From Thalassoroseus pseudoceratinae (GTDB lineage: Bacteria; Planctomycetota; Planctomycetia; Planctomycetales; Planctomycetaceae): a DNA stretch of 64,000 nucleotides. Positions 1 through 9,139 of this stretch are shown piece by piece (the first letter of the stretch is position 1; the number at the start of each line of letters is the position of its first letter). A program made the position numbers and the translations under genes. The stretch covers positions 868,001 to 932,000 of the forward strand of contig NZ_JAALXT010000002.1 of the NCBI RefSeq assembly GCF_011634775.1, read 5' to 3'. The notes under the pieces were generated by a model, which saw only the letters and a list, made by a program, of their open reading frames with translations, did not search any database and was not told the origin of the DNA.

Positions 1-1749
1 GCGGTCCCCGTCCCGTCGATCACCTTCACGAGCATCATCGTCACGGCTTCCGCGTCGAGGACGATCACCGTCTCGGTCTCGCTGTCCGCCTTCTACGTCG
101 GCATAGCGACCGATTTTGTACCACCAAATGAACTCAGCGGGCATGAACTTTCCGTCGCCACTTGGCTCGGCATCCCGGAATCGCCGGGTTTGGAGTGCTC
201 GACGAGCATCGTTGATGTTGCCGTTGGTCATCGACAACCACTCCTCTAGCACGACCATACCGTCACTGTTTTTATCATAGGCTTGGAAAACGCGTCCCGC
301 CTTCGAACGCTCCCACCCGGCAGGCAATCGGTGTGTCTCCGTATCCCAGAAGGCATCTCGATCGCTGTCACGACGCACTGGTCGCTCGCCGGGATCTAGT
401 CGCTCGCCAGGTTCCGGACGACGAACTTCGCGTCGCAATTGAGCCATCTCGCGTTGTAGCTGTTGGATCATCTGAAGCAGAGCGGCTTCCCGAGGAGTTT
501 GTGGGCGGAAGTCACGGAGTTGGCGGTCAGCTTCGCCACGACTCTCGTCTTCTTCATCGCCTCTCGCGTTTCGGTCACGTTCGGCGGAACGCCGGGGGCC
601 CGCTTCCGCTTCCGGCGACCGACGTGGACCGGCGTCGGCTTCGGCCGATCGTCCGCCTTCCCGGTCCTGAGCAACCGCTTGGAATTCGGTGACACCAATT
701 CCCCCCAACGCACAGAGAAACGCCACCGGAACCACGACGGCAAGGACACCAATCAGCCAAGTCGGTTCCCGATCCGGTTGACCGATCTGCAACACATGCT
801 TGACACGACGCAACAAGTTCATCTTTCGCTCTCCTCGAAAAGAAGGTGCCAGACGGTAACTACCATCCAGCTGAAGTCGTCCAATGCGTTCCAACGCGAT
901 CGCGTAGAGTTTGCGTTCGCCGGTGGCTTGAATGGCCAATTCATCACAACACATTTCCCGCTCCAGTCGCACGCAATTCGACAACCACCACATGGCGGGG
1001 TGATAAAAGAGCAGAGTTTCGACGATTCGCTGAACCAGGTTGATCCAGACGTCATGTCGTCGAATGTGAGCCAACTCGTGGGCAATAACCGCTTCTAGAA
1101 TATCAGCGGGGAGGCCAGCGACCCATGAGGTCGGAAGCAGCACCACTGGTCGCCAAAACCCGACGACTGCCGCCTCACGAATGCGATCCGTTGTGAACAC
1201 TCGAGCGGTATGTAGCCCCACGCGTTCCGCCAAATACCGCGAACGAACTGCAAGTTGCGAGTCCACTTCGGTTCGTCCCCACCGTAGCCATGCGACACTG
1301 AAATAACTCGCCAGCAGTCGCGTTCCGGAGAGCCCAACGCCGGCTAACCAAAACATCAGCATCAAAGATAACTCGGCCGAACGGTCTTCGTCGGGATGCG
1401 GTTTCTCGCCAATCGAGGCAGAATGACTAAACGTGGGGTGAGTCGAGTCGGCATTGTGTCGCAGCGGTGTGGAATTGTCCGAAATCGCGCCACTCGTTGC
1501 CGTGATTGATTCTCGGTCCACATGGTTTGCAGCAGGTGTTGAGTACACAAAGCAGAACGTCAGCAGCGGACAACCGGCCATCACCCCAAGAGCCGTCAAC
1601 GCGACTAGATACCGATGATGAGCTGAGCGAGCACCGAGTGCTCGTTGGATGATCCAATAACCGGCTGCGATCAGGATTCCCTGCCAAAGAAAGTGAATCA
1701 AAGTTTGAGCGAAGGCGGTGGCGACGGGAGTGGATAGGGGGTCGATCAT
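1..1749 (-). CDS. BlaR1/MecR1-type M56 membrane metallopeptidase with EF-hand tail (3' end beyond window)
   Basis: This frame has no stop before the window edge, so at least 583 codons are present and the C terminus is missing. Hydrophobic helices lie near residues 13-32, 43-65 and 108-135. A HELAH zinc motif (224-228) is followed by a WW-LSNCVRLERE-type segment containing CCDELA, as in the M56 family. A fourth membrane helix lies near residues 310-335. In BlaR1 the part after the last helix is the extracytoplasmic beta-lactam sensor. Here it is instead a charged, Arg/Glu-rich linker with a short coiled coil, then a canonical EF-hand loop (D492, N494, D496, G497, V499, E503), a second weaker loop around GDGKF (about 528-540), and an Asp/Arg-rich tail. 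The start ATG overlaps the stop of the upstream BlaI-like gene (ATGA), so the two are translationally coupled. It probably cleaves or inactivates that repressor on an unknown outside signal. The family call is firm; the ligand is not known. Confidence 0.88.
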   Translation of the reverse strand, partial: MIDPLSTPVATAFAQTLIHFLWQGILIAAGYWIIQRALGARSAHHRYLVALTALGVMAGCPLLTFCFVYSTPAANHVDRESITATSGAISDNSTPLRHNADSTHPTFSHSASIGEKPHPDEDRSAELSLMLMFWLAGVGLSGTRLLASYFSVAWLRWGRTEVDSQLAVRSRYLAERVGLHTARVFTTDRIREAAVVGFWRPVVLLPTSWVAGLPADILEAVIAHELAHIRRHDVWINLVQRIVETLLFYHPAMWWLSNCVRLEREMCCDELAIQATGERKLYAIALERIGRLQLDGSYRLAPSFRGERKMNLLRRVKHVLQIGQPDREPTWLIGVLAVVVPVAFLCALGGIGVTEFQAVAQDREGGRSAEADAGPRRSPEAEAGPRRSAERDRNARGDEEDESRGEADRQLRDFRPQTPREAALLQMIQQLQREMAQLRREVRRPEPGERLDPGERPVRRDSDRDAFWDTETHRLPAGWERSKAGRVFQAYDKNSDGMVVLEEWLSMTNGNINDARRALQTRRFRDAEPSGDGKFMPAEFIWWYKIGRYADVEGGQRDRDGDRPRRGSRDDDAREGDRRDGDR

Positions 1750-2135
1750 TCTTCACCCTCCTGCCAGTCTTCGATAGCTCGCCGAATCTCTTCAAGTTCT
1801 TCGGCAGACGGTTTCGACTGTTCCAAAACGTGTGTGATCAACGATGTCGTCGAACCCTGGAATGCCCGCCCGAGCAAATCCTTGACGACCGTTCCCAGCG
1901 TGCGCTCCTTCGATTTCTGAGCGCGATAGAGGTGAGCACGCCCTTGCAGTTCCCGTTGAACGAGCCCTTTCTCAAACATGACGTTCAACATGCTGAGGAT
2001 CGATGTGTATGCCCGCGGTCGCGTTTGATTCAGCACATCGACGACCTCCCGCACGGTCATCGGTTGGTGTTCCCAGAGAACGTGCAGAATTTCCAACTCG
2101 ACATCGGTGGGCGTTGACTGTCGGTGACGCGGCAT
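1746..2135 (-). CDS. BlaI/MecI/CopY-family transcriptional repressor
   Basis: A 129-residue winged-helix protein of normal length for the family. The N-terminal half (about 8-75) has the typical pattern TDVELEILHVLW, then a recognition region with PRAYTSILSMLNVMFEKGLV, and a wing with AHLYRA. The C-terminal half is a helical dimerisation region ending in an acidic tail. It sits directly upstream of the M56 peptidase with a 4-base ATGA overlap, the standard two-gene arrangement in which the peptidase relieves repression. The start ATG has GAGG seven bases upstream. A palindromic element overlapping a promoter lies 40-85 bases upstream and is the likely operator, so the pair is probably autoregulated. 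No beta-lactamase gene is visible nearby, so the regulon is unknown. Many planctomycetes carry several such pairs. Confidence 0.93.
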   Translation of the reverse strand: MPRHRQSTPTDVELEILHVLWEHQPMTVREVVDVLNQTRPRAYTSILSMLNVMFEKGLVQRELQGRAHLYRAQKSKERTLGTVVKDLLGRAFQGSTTSLITHVLEQSKPSAEELEEIRRAIEDWQEGEE

Positions 2136-2175
2136 TACTGGACCTCAATGAAGACTTTCAATCGAAGCTTCAATC

Positions 2176-2220
2176 AATCTACCAATTCTTTAGTAGATGT
2201 CAACTAGAAAATTAGTAGAT
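2176..2220 (-). promoter_or_regulatory. Promoter with overlapping palindromic operator for the BlaI/M56 operon
   Basis: On the minus strand a perfect -35 TTGACA (2198-2203) is followed after 16 bases by TAGATT (2176-2181, four of six to consensus). The spacer and -10 are covered by an inverted repeat with arms ATCTAC / GTAGAT (2177-2198; inner AA/TT also match). A further copy of the arm lies at 2215-2220. BlaI/MecI-type repressors bind dyads of this general kind over their own promoters, so this is the expected operator. The motif and spacing are seen directly; the binding is inference. Confidence 0.62.
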
Positions 2221-2263
2221 GGAGGCGGTCGTCGATTGGCTTCCGTTCAGCGATCAGCCTTTT

Positions 2264-3658
2264 TTAGAGAAATGCTTCCAAGACGGGGCCACCACCGACA
2301 ACGCCGAGTGGGGTTTCGCGTAGTCCGTGATGGTTGAAGACAAGATGATCGGAGTTAAGTCCGAGTGCGTGGAGAATCGTGGCGTGAAAATCCTGCGGAG
2401 TCACGGGGCGTTCGGAAACGGTATAGCCGAGGGCATCAGTTTGCCCGATGGTTTGCCCCCCACGCACACCACCTCCGGCGAGCCAACAACAGTACGCGGC
2501 GGGGGAGTGATCGCGTCCTTTTCCACGTCCTTCCATGGTCGGCGTGCGACCGAATTCGCCACCCCAAACGACCAGCGTGCGATCCAACAAACCGCGGCGA
2601 CGCAGATCGTCCAGCAATGCGGCGACCGGTTGGTCTGTGCGTGCGGCCATCCGTTCGTGGTTGCCCTGGATGTTTCCGTGGGCGTCCCATCCGCCCACGC
2701 GAACTTGCACGAAACGCACACCGCGTTCGATCATCCGACGGGCGAGCAGGCAGCCACGTCCGACGGTAGCCGAACTCTTGTTCGCAAGCCCGTAGAGTTC
2801 GTGCGTCTCGCGTGTTTCACCGCCAATGTCGAACAGTTCCGGCGTGGCTGACTGCATCCGAAACGCCATTTCGTAACTATGAATTCGGGCTTCCAGTTCA
2901 CTGTGCCCACCCGTTGAACGTGCGAACTGTCGATTCAATTTTTCGATGACGTCCAACTCTTTGCGACGTTGATTTGGCGTGGTTCCGTTTGGCATCTGCA
3001 CGTGCTGAATTCCGCGACTGGGATCAACAACGGTTCCTTGAAACCGTGCGGGGAGAAATCCCGTTTTCCAACCTGCTGCCTGCGGGTATTGCATGCCATC
3101 ACTGTGAAGGTTCATCGTGACGAATGCGGGCAGATTGTCGGTAGCCCGACCGAGACCGTACACGGACCAGGCTCCCAGACTTGGTCGTTCGCCGTTGGCC
3201 GATCCCGTGAGTGCGACGCATTCGCCAGGACCGTGAACCGGGTTTCGATGCGTCATTGAACGGATTACACAAAGATCATCCGCATGTTGCGCAACTTGGG
3301 GGAACAGTGTCGAAACAGAGAGTCCCGATTCACCGTGCTGATGGAAACTCCACGGCGACTTCATCAGGTTTTTCAGTCCAGCCCGTTTGATTTTGGGCAC
3401 GTTTGCCGCGATCGATTCCGGCACATCTTTGCCGGCGAGGCGGTCGAGTTCAGGCTTGGGATCGAACGTGTCGACTTGGCTCGGGCCACCCGCCATGAAT
3501 AGAAAAATGACTCGATCCGCAGTCGGCGGATGATACGGACGCTTTGCGTCGGACGGCGTCGATGGTTCGCTGGCGAGCAACGAATTCAACGCGACTGCTC
3601 CCGCACCCAAGCCGGATGAAGTCAGAAATTGCCGTCGATTGGTTCGATGGTGGGTCAT
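2264..3658 (-). CDS. DUF1501 Tat-exported protein (pair with upstream PSD1)
   Basis: DUF1501 family protein of 464 residues, a branch of the alkaline phosphatase/sulfatase superfamily with no assigned reaction. I chose the ATG at 3658 because it overlaps the stop of the upstream PSD1 gene (ATGA) and puts a twin-arginine motif (RRQFL, 8-12) plus hydrophobic stretch at the N terminus; the longer open frame adds 40 residues of coding overlap with PSD1. Family landmarks are GGPSQVDTFDPKP (58-70, acidic residues D63 and D66), a late segment [11 protein letters not shown], then GRDHSP and WLAGGGVRGG. It is predicted to be folded in the cytoplasm and exported by Tat. The tight coupling implies equal synthesis with PSD1 and perhaps a complex (inference). 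Confidence 0.9.
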   Translation of the reverse strand: MTHHRTNRRQFLTSSGLGAGAVALNSLLASEPSTPSDAKRPYHPPTADRVIFLFMAGGPSQVDTFDPKPELDRLAGKDVPESIAANVPKIKRAGLKNLMKSPWSFHQHGESGLSVSTLFPQVAQHADDLCVIRSMTHRNPVHGPGECVALTGSANGERPSLGAWSVYGLGRATDNLPAFVTMNLHSDGMQYPQAAGWKTGFLPARFQGTVVDPSRGIQHVQMPNGTTPNQRRKELDVIEKLNRQFARSTGGHSELEARIHSYEMAFRMQSATPELFDIGGETRETHELYGLANKSSATVGRGCLLARRMIERGVRFVQVRVGGWDAHGNIQGNHERMAARTDQPVAALLDDLRRRGLLDRTLVVWGGEFGRTPTMEGRGKGRDHSPAAYCCWLAGGGVRGGQTIGQTDALGYTVSERPVTPQDFHATILHALGLNSDHLVFNHHGLRETPLGVVGGGPVLEAFL

Positions 3659-6534
3659 GGGATATACAGGAATTCGCTGGAGTTCAGTAACGCCAAACAT
3701 GCACTGCTCAAACCGTATTCGTCGGCGAGTTCTTGCAGCGGTTGCAGTTCCGTCGTTTGTGGAGTCCGTCCGAAGCAAATCTCAAACGCGGTCGCTACGG
3801 AACCGGCTCGCTTCGCCAACGCTGACGCGGCTTCTTGAGCGAAGGAACTATTCAAAAGCCACAAAGGTTGAATCGGTGTTGTTGACGTCTCCCGTCGGGT
3901 ACAACTCACAAGAGCTGTGGCGCCGTCGAAGAGGGTTTGCTGTGCTGGAAAACTGTTCCGTTTTTGGCGGAGGTACAAGCTGCGTCGAGTGGATGACGCG
4001 GGAACACTCGGCCCACCGGCTTGTCGATCGAGCAGACCACTGGCCGCAAGAATCGAATCGCGGATGGCTTCGCTCTCCAATCGTCGCGGTGTCCATCGCC
4101 AGATCGCGTGGTTTTCCGGATCGATCGCGACATTCGCCTCCGAGATAGTTGATGACTGCCGATACGTCGACGAGTTCACGATCAAGCGGTGAAGATGATT
4201 TGTGTCCCAGCCGCTTTCGATCAATTCACTCGCCAAATAATCCAGCAATTCCGGATGCGATGGTTCGGTGCCTTGCGTGCCGAAATCACCGCTGGTTTCA
4301 ACGAGCCCCCGACCGAAATGCCATTGCCAAATCCGATTGGCCCAGACTCGCGCAGTTAGTGGATGTTCAGCATCGGTCATCCAATCGGCCAACCGCAGTC
4401 GAGAACCACTGACATCATCCGGCGTTGGTCCGAAGACGGCGGGCCATCCCGCTTGAACTCGTGGACCCTTCGATTTGACATCACCCCGAATCAGCATGTG
4501 CGTGCGTACCGATCCGGGAGTCGCAGGTTTGTGCGGCAACGGCCAACGCATCTCGTGCGGAGCAACTGCCAATTGAGTGGCCCCACTGACGTAGGGATAG
4601 AAACTCCAGCTTTGCGGAAACTTCGCGATTTGTTGTTCCAACTGCTGAAACCGGGATTTTTCCGCCGGCTTCATCGCCTTTACGACGTTCTTCGGCAGAA
4701 TATAAATCGGTTCCGGATGGCCCTGTTTCCGTTTGACGTTCACCAGCCGATCGTGAACGGCGTTGAAAATTTGCCAGCGTTCGTCGATGAGAGTTCGTGT
4801 CGATTCATCCTCAACCAACACGACATTTCCAGGCTGACCCTTCGCGAAGAATGCTTGGAAGCGGTAGTAATCTCGAATTGAGATCGGATCGAATTTGTGC
4901 GTATGACATTGGCAGCATTCCATCGTGAGTCCGAGAAACGCCTTGGCCGTTGTGTTGGTGATATCGACGAGAATATCGTTTCGTTGAATCTCTTTGTCCA
5001 ACTCGTTTCCGCTGTAACGAGCAGCCGAAAGAAAGCCGGTCGCGACAATCTTGTCGTTGCCCTCGTTGGCAAGTTCGTCCCCGGCGAGTTGCTCGCGGAC
5101 GAAGCGATCGAACGGCATATTGGTATTGAACGCCTTCACGACCCAATCACGATATCGCCACGCGTGCGGCCGATCTCGGTTGTGCTGATGGCCGTTGCTT
5201 TCCGCCCAACGTGCGACATCCAACCAATGCCGTCCCCACCGCTCTCCGTAGGCGGGATGGGCGAGCAAATCGTCGACGGTCATCGTGGTTGCAAATGACG
5301 ACGGTGGAAGACCGGTGAGATCGAGCGTCAACCGACGTGCGAGAATCTCTGGTGATGCTTCCGGTGCGGGCTGAATGCCGAGTTGCTCGTGTCGCCGTGC
5401 GATAAACGCATCCACCGGTGTTCTCACCCAATTCGTGTTTTGAACGGTTGGAACCGACGGACGTTGAATCGGCTGGAATGCCCAATGGGTCGATTTTGGT
5501 GTCGGTGTGGGAAGTTCGTCTTCATCCCAGGCCACGCCTTCATCAATCCATGCTTGAAGGGTGTGCAGCTCTGCATCGGACAACGATTCATCCGGCGGCA
5601 TCTCACCAGTCTTAACGACATCAAACAAACGGCTGGCATGGGCATTCCGCGGCGTGGTTTGGTTGATGACTTCGTCCCACACATCCAACCGCACGCCCGA
5701 GTCTGGTTCGTCTCCCGAGTGGCATGCGAAACAGCGTGCTTCTAAGAGTGGCATGATGTCGTTGTGAAAGGAGACGGTCGGATGAATCGCCGACTCCGCC
5801 ATCGCCGGTGGCAGCACAATCGGTGCAGGGAGATCGAGAATTTCGTGCCATGTCTTCGCTAGCTTGATATCTCCTACCACGATGCGATCTTCGGGCTCGG
5901 TCTTCCGACCGGTGGAGAAGCCGATCCAACTTACCCGATGGATGGCACGCGCAGATTGTGTGGAGGCATCAGGAGACTTCTCGGCATGGGCGGCAGGATT
6001 GACCCACAAATCCAATTGATCGAATGGTTGTTTTGGCCCAGGATTCGATTTCCACAATCGAGCCACCAGAAGGAATTCGCGGTCGCCCTGGAGTTCCGCT
6101 GCGTAGCGTTCGACGTTGGATGCGTATCGCACCATGAATCGATTCTTCGATCCTGAAACATGCACCCCAATATTGGGGACACCGCCGCTGTGGTTATTCG
6201 CATTGCCGCCGTCCACGTCGTCCAACCAAAGCACGAAGAATTCGCCTTCGTCGTTCGGTGGCGTGTCGAGAGTTCGACCATCATAGCGGAGCCGATACCG
6301 CACGAAGATTTCATTCGCATCGACGGGAGCATCGAGTCGTTGCTTGAGGGGATTGCTACGGGCTTCCGTTCCTGAGATGACAAACTGTTCGCGGGCCAAT
6401 TCCGTTCTCTGCCAGTCCGCGGCTTCGGCCATGCCCTCCAATAAGGAAAACAGACACGCACTGACAGCCAAGATTCGAAGGGAAACAGAACCCAAGCAGT
6501 GTATTCGTGAAGTGGAAATCATTGCGGCAATCAT
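3655..6534 (-). CDS. PSD1-type secreted protein: N-terminal beta-sandwich, cytochrome-like CxxCH, DUF1549, DUF1553
   Basis: A 959-residue exported protein; the signal peptide ends near residue 39 (after EGMAEAA). Residues 40-240 form an extra beta-rich domain resembling a concanavalin/LamG-type sandwich, unusual at the N terminus of this family. A planctomycete cytochrome segment follows with CFACH (268-272), then DUF1549 (about 350-590) with the motifs HWAFQP, LTGLPP and AYGERWGRHWLDVARWAESNG. A second heme-type motif CCQCH (540-544) is followed by THKFDPI. DUF1553 (about 690-930) contains HPLTARVWANRIWQWHFGRGLV and ends FLYIP. Two CxxCH motifs suggest up to two c-type hemes, but the reaction is unknown. 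The downstream DUF1501 overlaps by four bases. It is transcribed away from the DUF1501 at 6715, so 6535-6714 is a divergent promoter region in which I see no convincing -35/-10 pair. Confidence 0.9.
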   Translation of the reverse strand: MIAAMISTSRIHCLGSVSLRILAVSACLFSLLEGMAEAADWQRTELAREQFVISGTEARSNPLKQRLDAPVDANEIFVRYRLRYDGRTLDTPPNDEGEFFVLWLDDVDGGNANNHSGGVPNIGVHVSGSKNRFMVRYASNVERYAAELQGDREFLLVARLWKSNPGPKQPFDQLDLWVNPAAHAEKSPDASTQSARAIHRVSWIGFSTGRKTEPEDRIVVGDIKLAKTWHEILDLPAPIVLPPAMAESAIHPTVSFHNDIMPLLEARCFACHSGDEPDSGVRLDVWDEVINQTTPRNAHASRLFDVVKTGEMPPDESLSDAELHTLQAWIDEGVAWDEDELPTPTPKSTHWAFQPIQRPSVPTVQNTNWVRTPVDAFIARRHEQLGIQPAPEASPEILARRLTLDLTGLPPSSFATTMTVDDLLAHPAYGERWGRHWLDVARWAESNGHQHNRDRPHAWRYRDWVVKAFNTNMPFDRFVREQLAGDELANEGNDKIVATGFLSAARYSGNELDKEIQRNDILVDITNTTAKAFLGLTMECCQCHTHKFDPISIRDYYRFQAFFAKGQPGNVVLVEDESTRTLIDERWQIFNAVHDRLVNVKRKQGHPEPIYILPKNVVKAMKPAEKSRFQQLEQQIAKFPQSWSFYPYVSGATQLAVAPHEMRWPLPHKPATPGSVRTHMLIRGDVKSKGPRVQAGWPAVFGPTPDDVSGSRLRLADWMTDAEHPLTARVWANRIWQWHFGRGLVETSGDFGTQGTEPSHPELLDYLASELIESGWDTNHLHRLIVNSSTYRQSSTISEANVAIDPENHAIWRWTPRRLESEAIRDSILAASGLLDRQAGGPSVPASSTRRSLYLRQKRNSFPAQQTLFDGATALVSCTRRETSTTPIQPLWLLNSSFAQEAASALAKRAGSVATAFEICFGRTPQTTELQPLQELADEYGLSSACLALLNSSEFLYIP

Positions 6535-6714
6535 GGAATGATCGAACGATTCGACGAGAAGATATCAGTGTTCACTGTAACGTGAGACGATGCGACTTGC
6601 GAACGTCATTTGACAATGATTCTTAGTTGCCGCTAGTTTCCATCAGGTTTTGTTGATATGATTTTCTAGGTATCGAACTGCTCGTCCGTAGATCATTGCT
6701 AGGCAGGATGTCGC

Positions 6715-8076
6715 ATGCTCTCTATTCCCACCTCGTCGGATCGTGTTGGTCAATTCTGCGATGGCGTTTCGCGGCGAAACTTTCTTCGCATCGGCACTTT
6801 GGGACTCGGTGCATTGACACTGCCGCAGTTACTACGGGCGGAATCGGTTACCGGATCGTCGCGACCAAAGTCGGTCATCATGATTTACCTAGTCGGTGGG
6901 CCGCCACATCAGGATATGTTCGATCTCAAACCGGAAGCACCGAAGGAGATTGCCGGCCCGTGGCGACCGATCGAAACCAATGTTCCGGGAATTGAAATCT
7001 GCGAAGCGTTCCCGAAGATGGCCCGAATGATGGACAAGTTCGTGCCGATTCGTTCCATCGTGGGATCGCAAAGCGGTCACGACGCAATCCAAGTTTTCAA
7101 CGGCTTCGATCCTAAGCAGGCCAAACCATCCGGCGGTTGGCCGCAATTTGGTTCAGCCGCTGCGAAAGTCCTGGGCGGTGGCGAAACAACATCACCACCG
7201 TTTGTGAGTCTCTGCTACCCATGTACGCACGGGCCTTACAACGAACCCGGCCCCGGTTTCCTCGGACCGGCAGCCAATCCATTCCGCCCGACCGGACCCA
7301 CGCGAAAGGATATGGTGCTCAACGGGATCACACTCGATCGGCTTGCGGACCGTCGGGCTCTTCTTTCCAACGTCGACAACTTTCGCCGAACCGCTGACTC
7401 ATCGGGAATGATGGACGGTCTCGATGCCTACACCGAACAAGCGATGGGCCTGCTGACATCTTCCAAGCTCGCGGATGCGTTGGATCTTTCCAAAGAAGAT
7501 CCCAAAAACGTGGAACGCTACGGCACGGGAGACCCGACGAAATTCATCGACAGCAACGGTGCCCCACGAGTGCCACAAAGCATGCTGATTGCCCGCCGAT
7601 TGATCGAGGCTGGCGTGCGAATCGTCACACTCAACTACAGTAAATGGGATTGGCACGGCGGGAAGAATAATTCTATCTTCAAACGAGAAGCCGAAGATTT
7701 CCCGATTTTCGATCAGTGTGTGAGTTCGTTGGTGACCGATCTCCATGACCGTGGTTTGGCGGAAGATTGCACGGTCATCATTTGGGGCGAGTTCGGGCGA
7801 ACTCCAAAGATCAGTGCCCAAGTCGGCCGCGACCATTGGCCACGCGTCAACAGTGCACTGATGGCCGGTGGCGGCATGCAGACCGGACAGGTAATCGGCG
7901 CGACCGATCGACTCGGGGGCGAGGCGGTGTCTCGTCCGGTCACGTTCCCCATGATTTATTCCACCCTGTATCACAACTTGGGAATCGACAGCCAAACAAC
8001 CACCCTCACCGACCTCAATGGTCGACCACAATACCTGGTTGACGGCAATGCCCGCCCGCTTCCCGAATTAGTGTGA
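6715..8076 (+). CDS. DUF1501 Tat-exported protein without a PSD1 partner
   Basis: A 453-residue DUF1501 protein. AGGA six bases ahead supports the ATG. The N terminus has a twin-arginine motif SRRNFLR (19-25) and hydrophobic core GLGALTL. Landmarks are GGPPHQDMFDLKP (61-73, D67 and D70), a GLYP-like central region with LCYPCTHGPYNEPGPG, and the late motifs EFGRTPKISAQVGRDHWP and MAGGGMQTGQVIGATD. The spacing between EFGRTPKIS and GRDHWP resembles the DUF1501 at 10034-11458, and both appear to belong to a subfamily distinct from the other five here. Unlike those five, no DUF1549/DUF1553 gene is adjacent on its strand; it is followed after 77 bases by a secreted esterase. Confidence 0.9.
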   Translation: MLSIPTSSDRVGQFCDGVSRRNFLRIGTLGLGALTLPQLLRAESVTGSSRPKSVIMIYLVGGPPHQDMFDLKPEAPKEIAGPWRPIETNVPGIEICEAFPKMARMMDKFVPIRSIVGSQSGHDAIQVFNGFDPKQAKPSGGWPQFGSAAAKVLGGGETTSPPFVSLCYPCTHGPYNEPGPGFLGPAANPFRPTGPTRKDMVLNGITLDRLADRRALLSNVDNFRRTADSSGMMDGLDAYTEQAMGLLTSSKLADALDLSKEDPKNVERYGTGDPTKFIDSNGAPRVPQSMLIARRLIEAGVRIVTLNYSKWDWHGGKNNSIFKREAEDFPIFDQCVSSLVTDLHDRGLAEDCTVIIWGEFGRTPKISAQVGRDHWPRVNSALMAGGGMQTGQVIGATDRLGGEAVSRPVTFPMIYSTLYHNLGIDSQTTTLTDLNGRPQYLVDGNARPLPELV

Positions 8077-8153
8077 CGGTTGCGAACTGTGGTCGAGTCA
8101 TCGCAAGATATGGGCGTGAACCTTCAACGATGCCCTCGACACAGAGACCAACC

Positions 8154-9038
8154 ATGAAACGACGACGCTCACTCAAACTTCTGATGCCCCTGCTAACTTC
8201 GTGCTTCTTCGTGAACTTCGCGATGGCAGCGAAGCCGGTTGGCAAACGGCATATCTATCGAGTTGTGGATGACCGAGAATTGTCGCTGTATGTGACTAAG
8301 CCCGATGGTTGGAAACGGAGTGATCAACGACCGGCGGTGGTATTCTTTCACGGCGGTGGTTGGGTGGGAGGAGCGCCGGGGCAGTTTACCGAACATTCCA
8401 AGTACTTCGCTTCCCGTGGAATGGTGGCGATCCAGGTTCAATATCGGTTGCTTGATCGGAAGTCGAATGATCCACCGACCATCTGCATCGAGGATGCTCG
8501 TGCTGCAATGATTTGGGTTCGAAACCGAGCCGACGAGTTGGGCATTGATCCCCAACGGATCGCCTCAGCGGGCGGATCGGCAGGCGGACATTTGGCGGCA
8601 TTCGTTGGGATGGTCGACCATGCTCAAGACACGTCGGCAAAAACCGTTGTCTCGTCGAAATCGAATGCGATGTTGTTGTTTAATCCTGTCTTCGACAACG
8701 GACCAGACGGGTGGGGACAGAAACGCGTTGGCCAACGCTACCAAGAATTTTCTCCAATGCACAACATCACGGCCGACGATCCCCCGGCAATTGTGTTTCT
8801 CGGTTCAGCCGACAAGCTGATTCCCGTCAAGACGGTCGAGAAGTTTCAAGACGAGATGGAGAAAGCCGGCAATCGCTGTGAGATTCACATATACAAAAAC
8901 CAACCGCACGGCTTCTTCAATCATGGCCGTGACGGCAATCGGTGGTATTACGAAACCGTGATGGCATCCGATCGGTTTCTGGAATCACTGGGGTGGCTCA
9001 GCGGTGAACCAACACTTGAGAAACCCAAGAGCAAGTAA
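8154..9038 (+). CDS. Secreted alpha/beta-hydrolase (BD-FAE/acetyl-esterase type)
   Basis: A 294-residue esterase. The frame is open 81 bases further upstream, but the ATG at 8154 gives an immediate signal peptide (KRRRSLKLL, hydrophobic core, cut after NFAMAA). The oxyanion-hole motif HGGGW is at 66-70. The nucleophile elbow is GGSAGG with Ser142. An acidic residue in LGSADKLIPV and the His in QPHGFFN complete the expected triad. This is the pattern of small carbohydrate-acetyl or feruloyl esterases of the BD-FAE type, so deacylation of a polysaccharide in the periplasm is a reasonable guess; the substrate cannot be told. It probably shares a transcript with the DUF1501 gene upstream. Confidence 0.88.
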   Translation: MKRRRSLKLLMPLLTSCFFVNFAMAAKPVGKRHIYRVVDDRELSLYVTKPDGWKRSDQRPAVVFFHGGGWVGGAPGQFTEHSKYFASRGMVAIQVQYRLLDRKSNDPPTICIEDARAAMIWVRNRADELGIDPQRIASAGGSAGGHLAAFVGMVDHAQDTSAKTVVSSKSNAMLLFNPVFDNGPDGWGQKRVGQRYQEFSPMHNITADDPPAIVFLGSADKLIPVKTVEKFQDEMEKAGNRCEIHIYKNQPHGFFNHGRDGNRWYYETVMASDRFLESLGWLSGEPTLEKPKSK

Positions 9039-9139
9039 CATCGGGCGAGTCCCAATCTGCGAACCTTCTCGCCAAATTGGTGTCGTTCCGTTTCTCGGAA
9101 TTTCACCAATCTAACAAGAATCGGCGACGGGAATTTGCG

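Noticed and set aside
463-1098. 211-codon plus-strand open frame
   Set aside because: It lies antisense within the M56 peptidase, which has a full set of family motifs; the plus-strand product shows no domain.
6535-6714. TTGACA-like sequence at about 6609 as a promoter for the DUF1501 at 6715
   Set aside because: No -10 element is found at a suitable distance.
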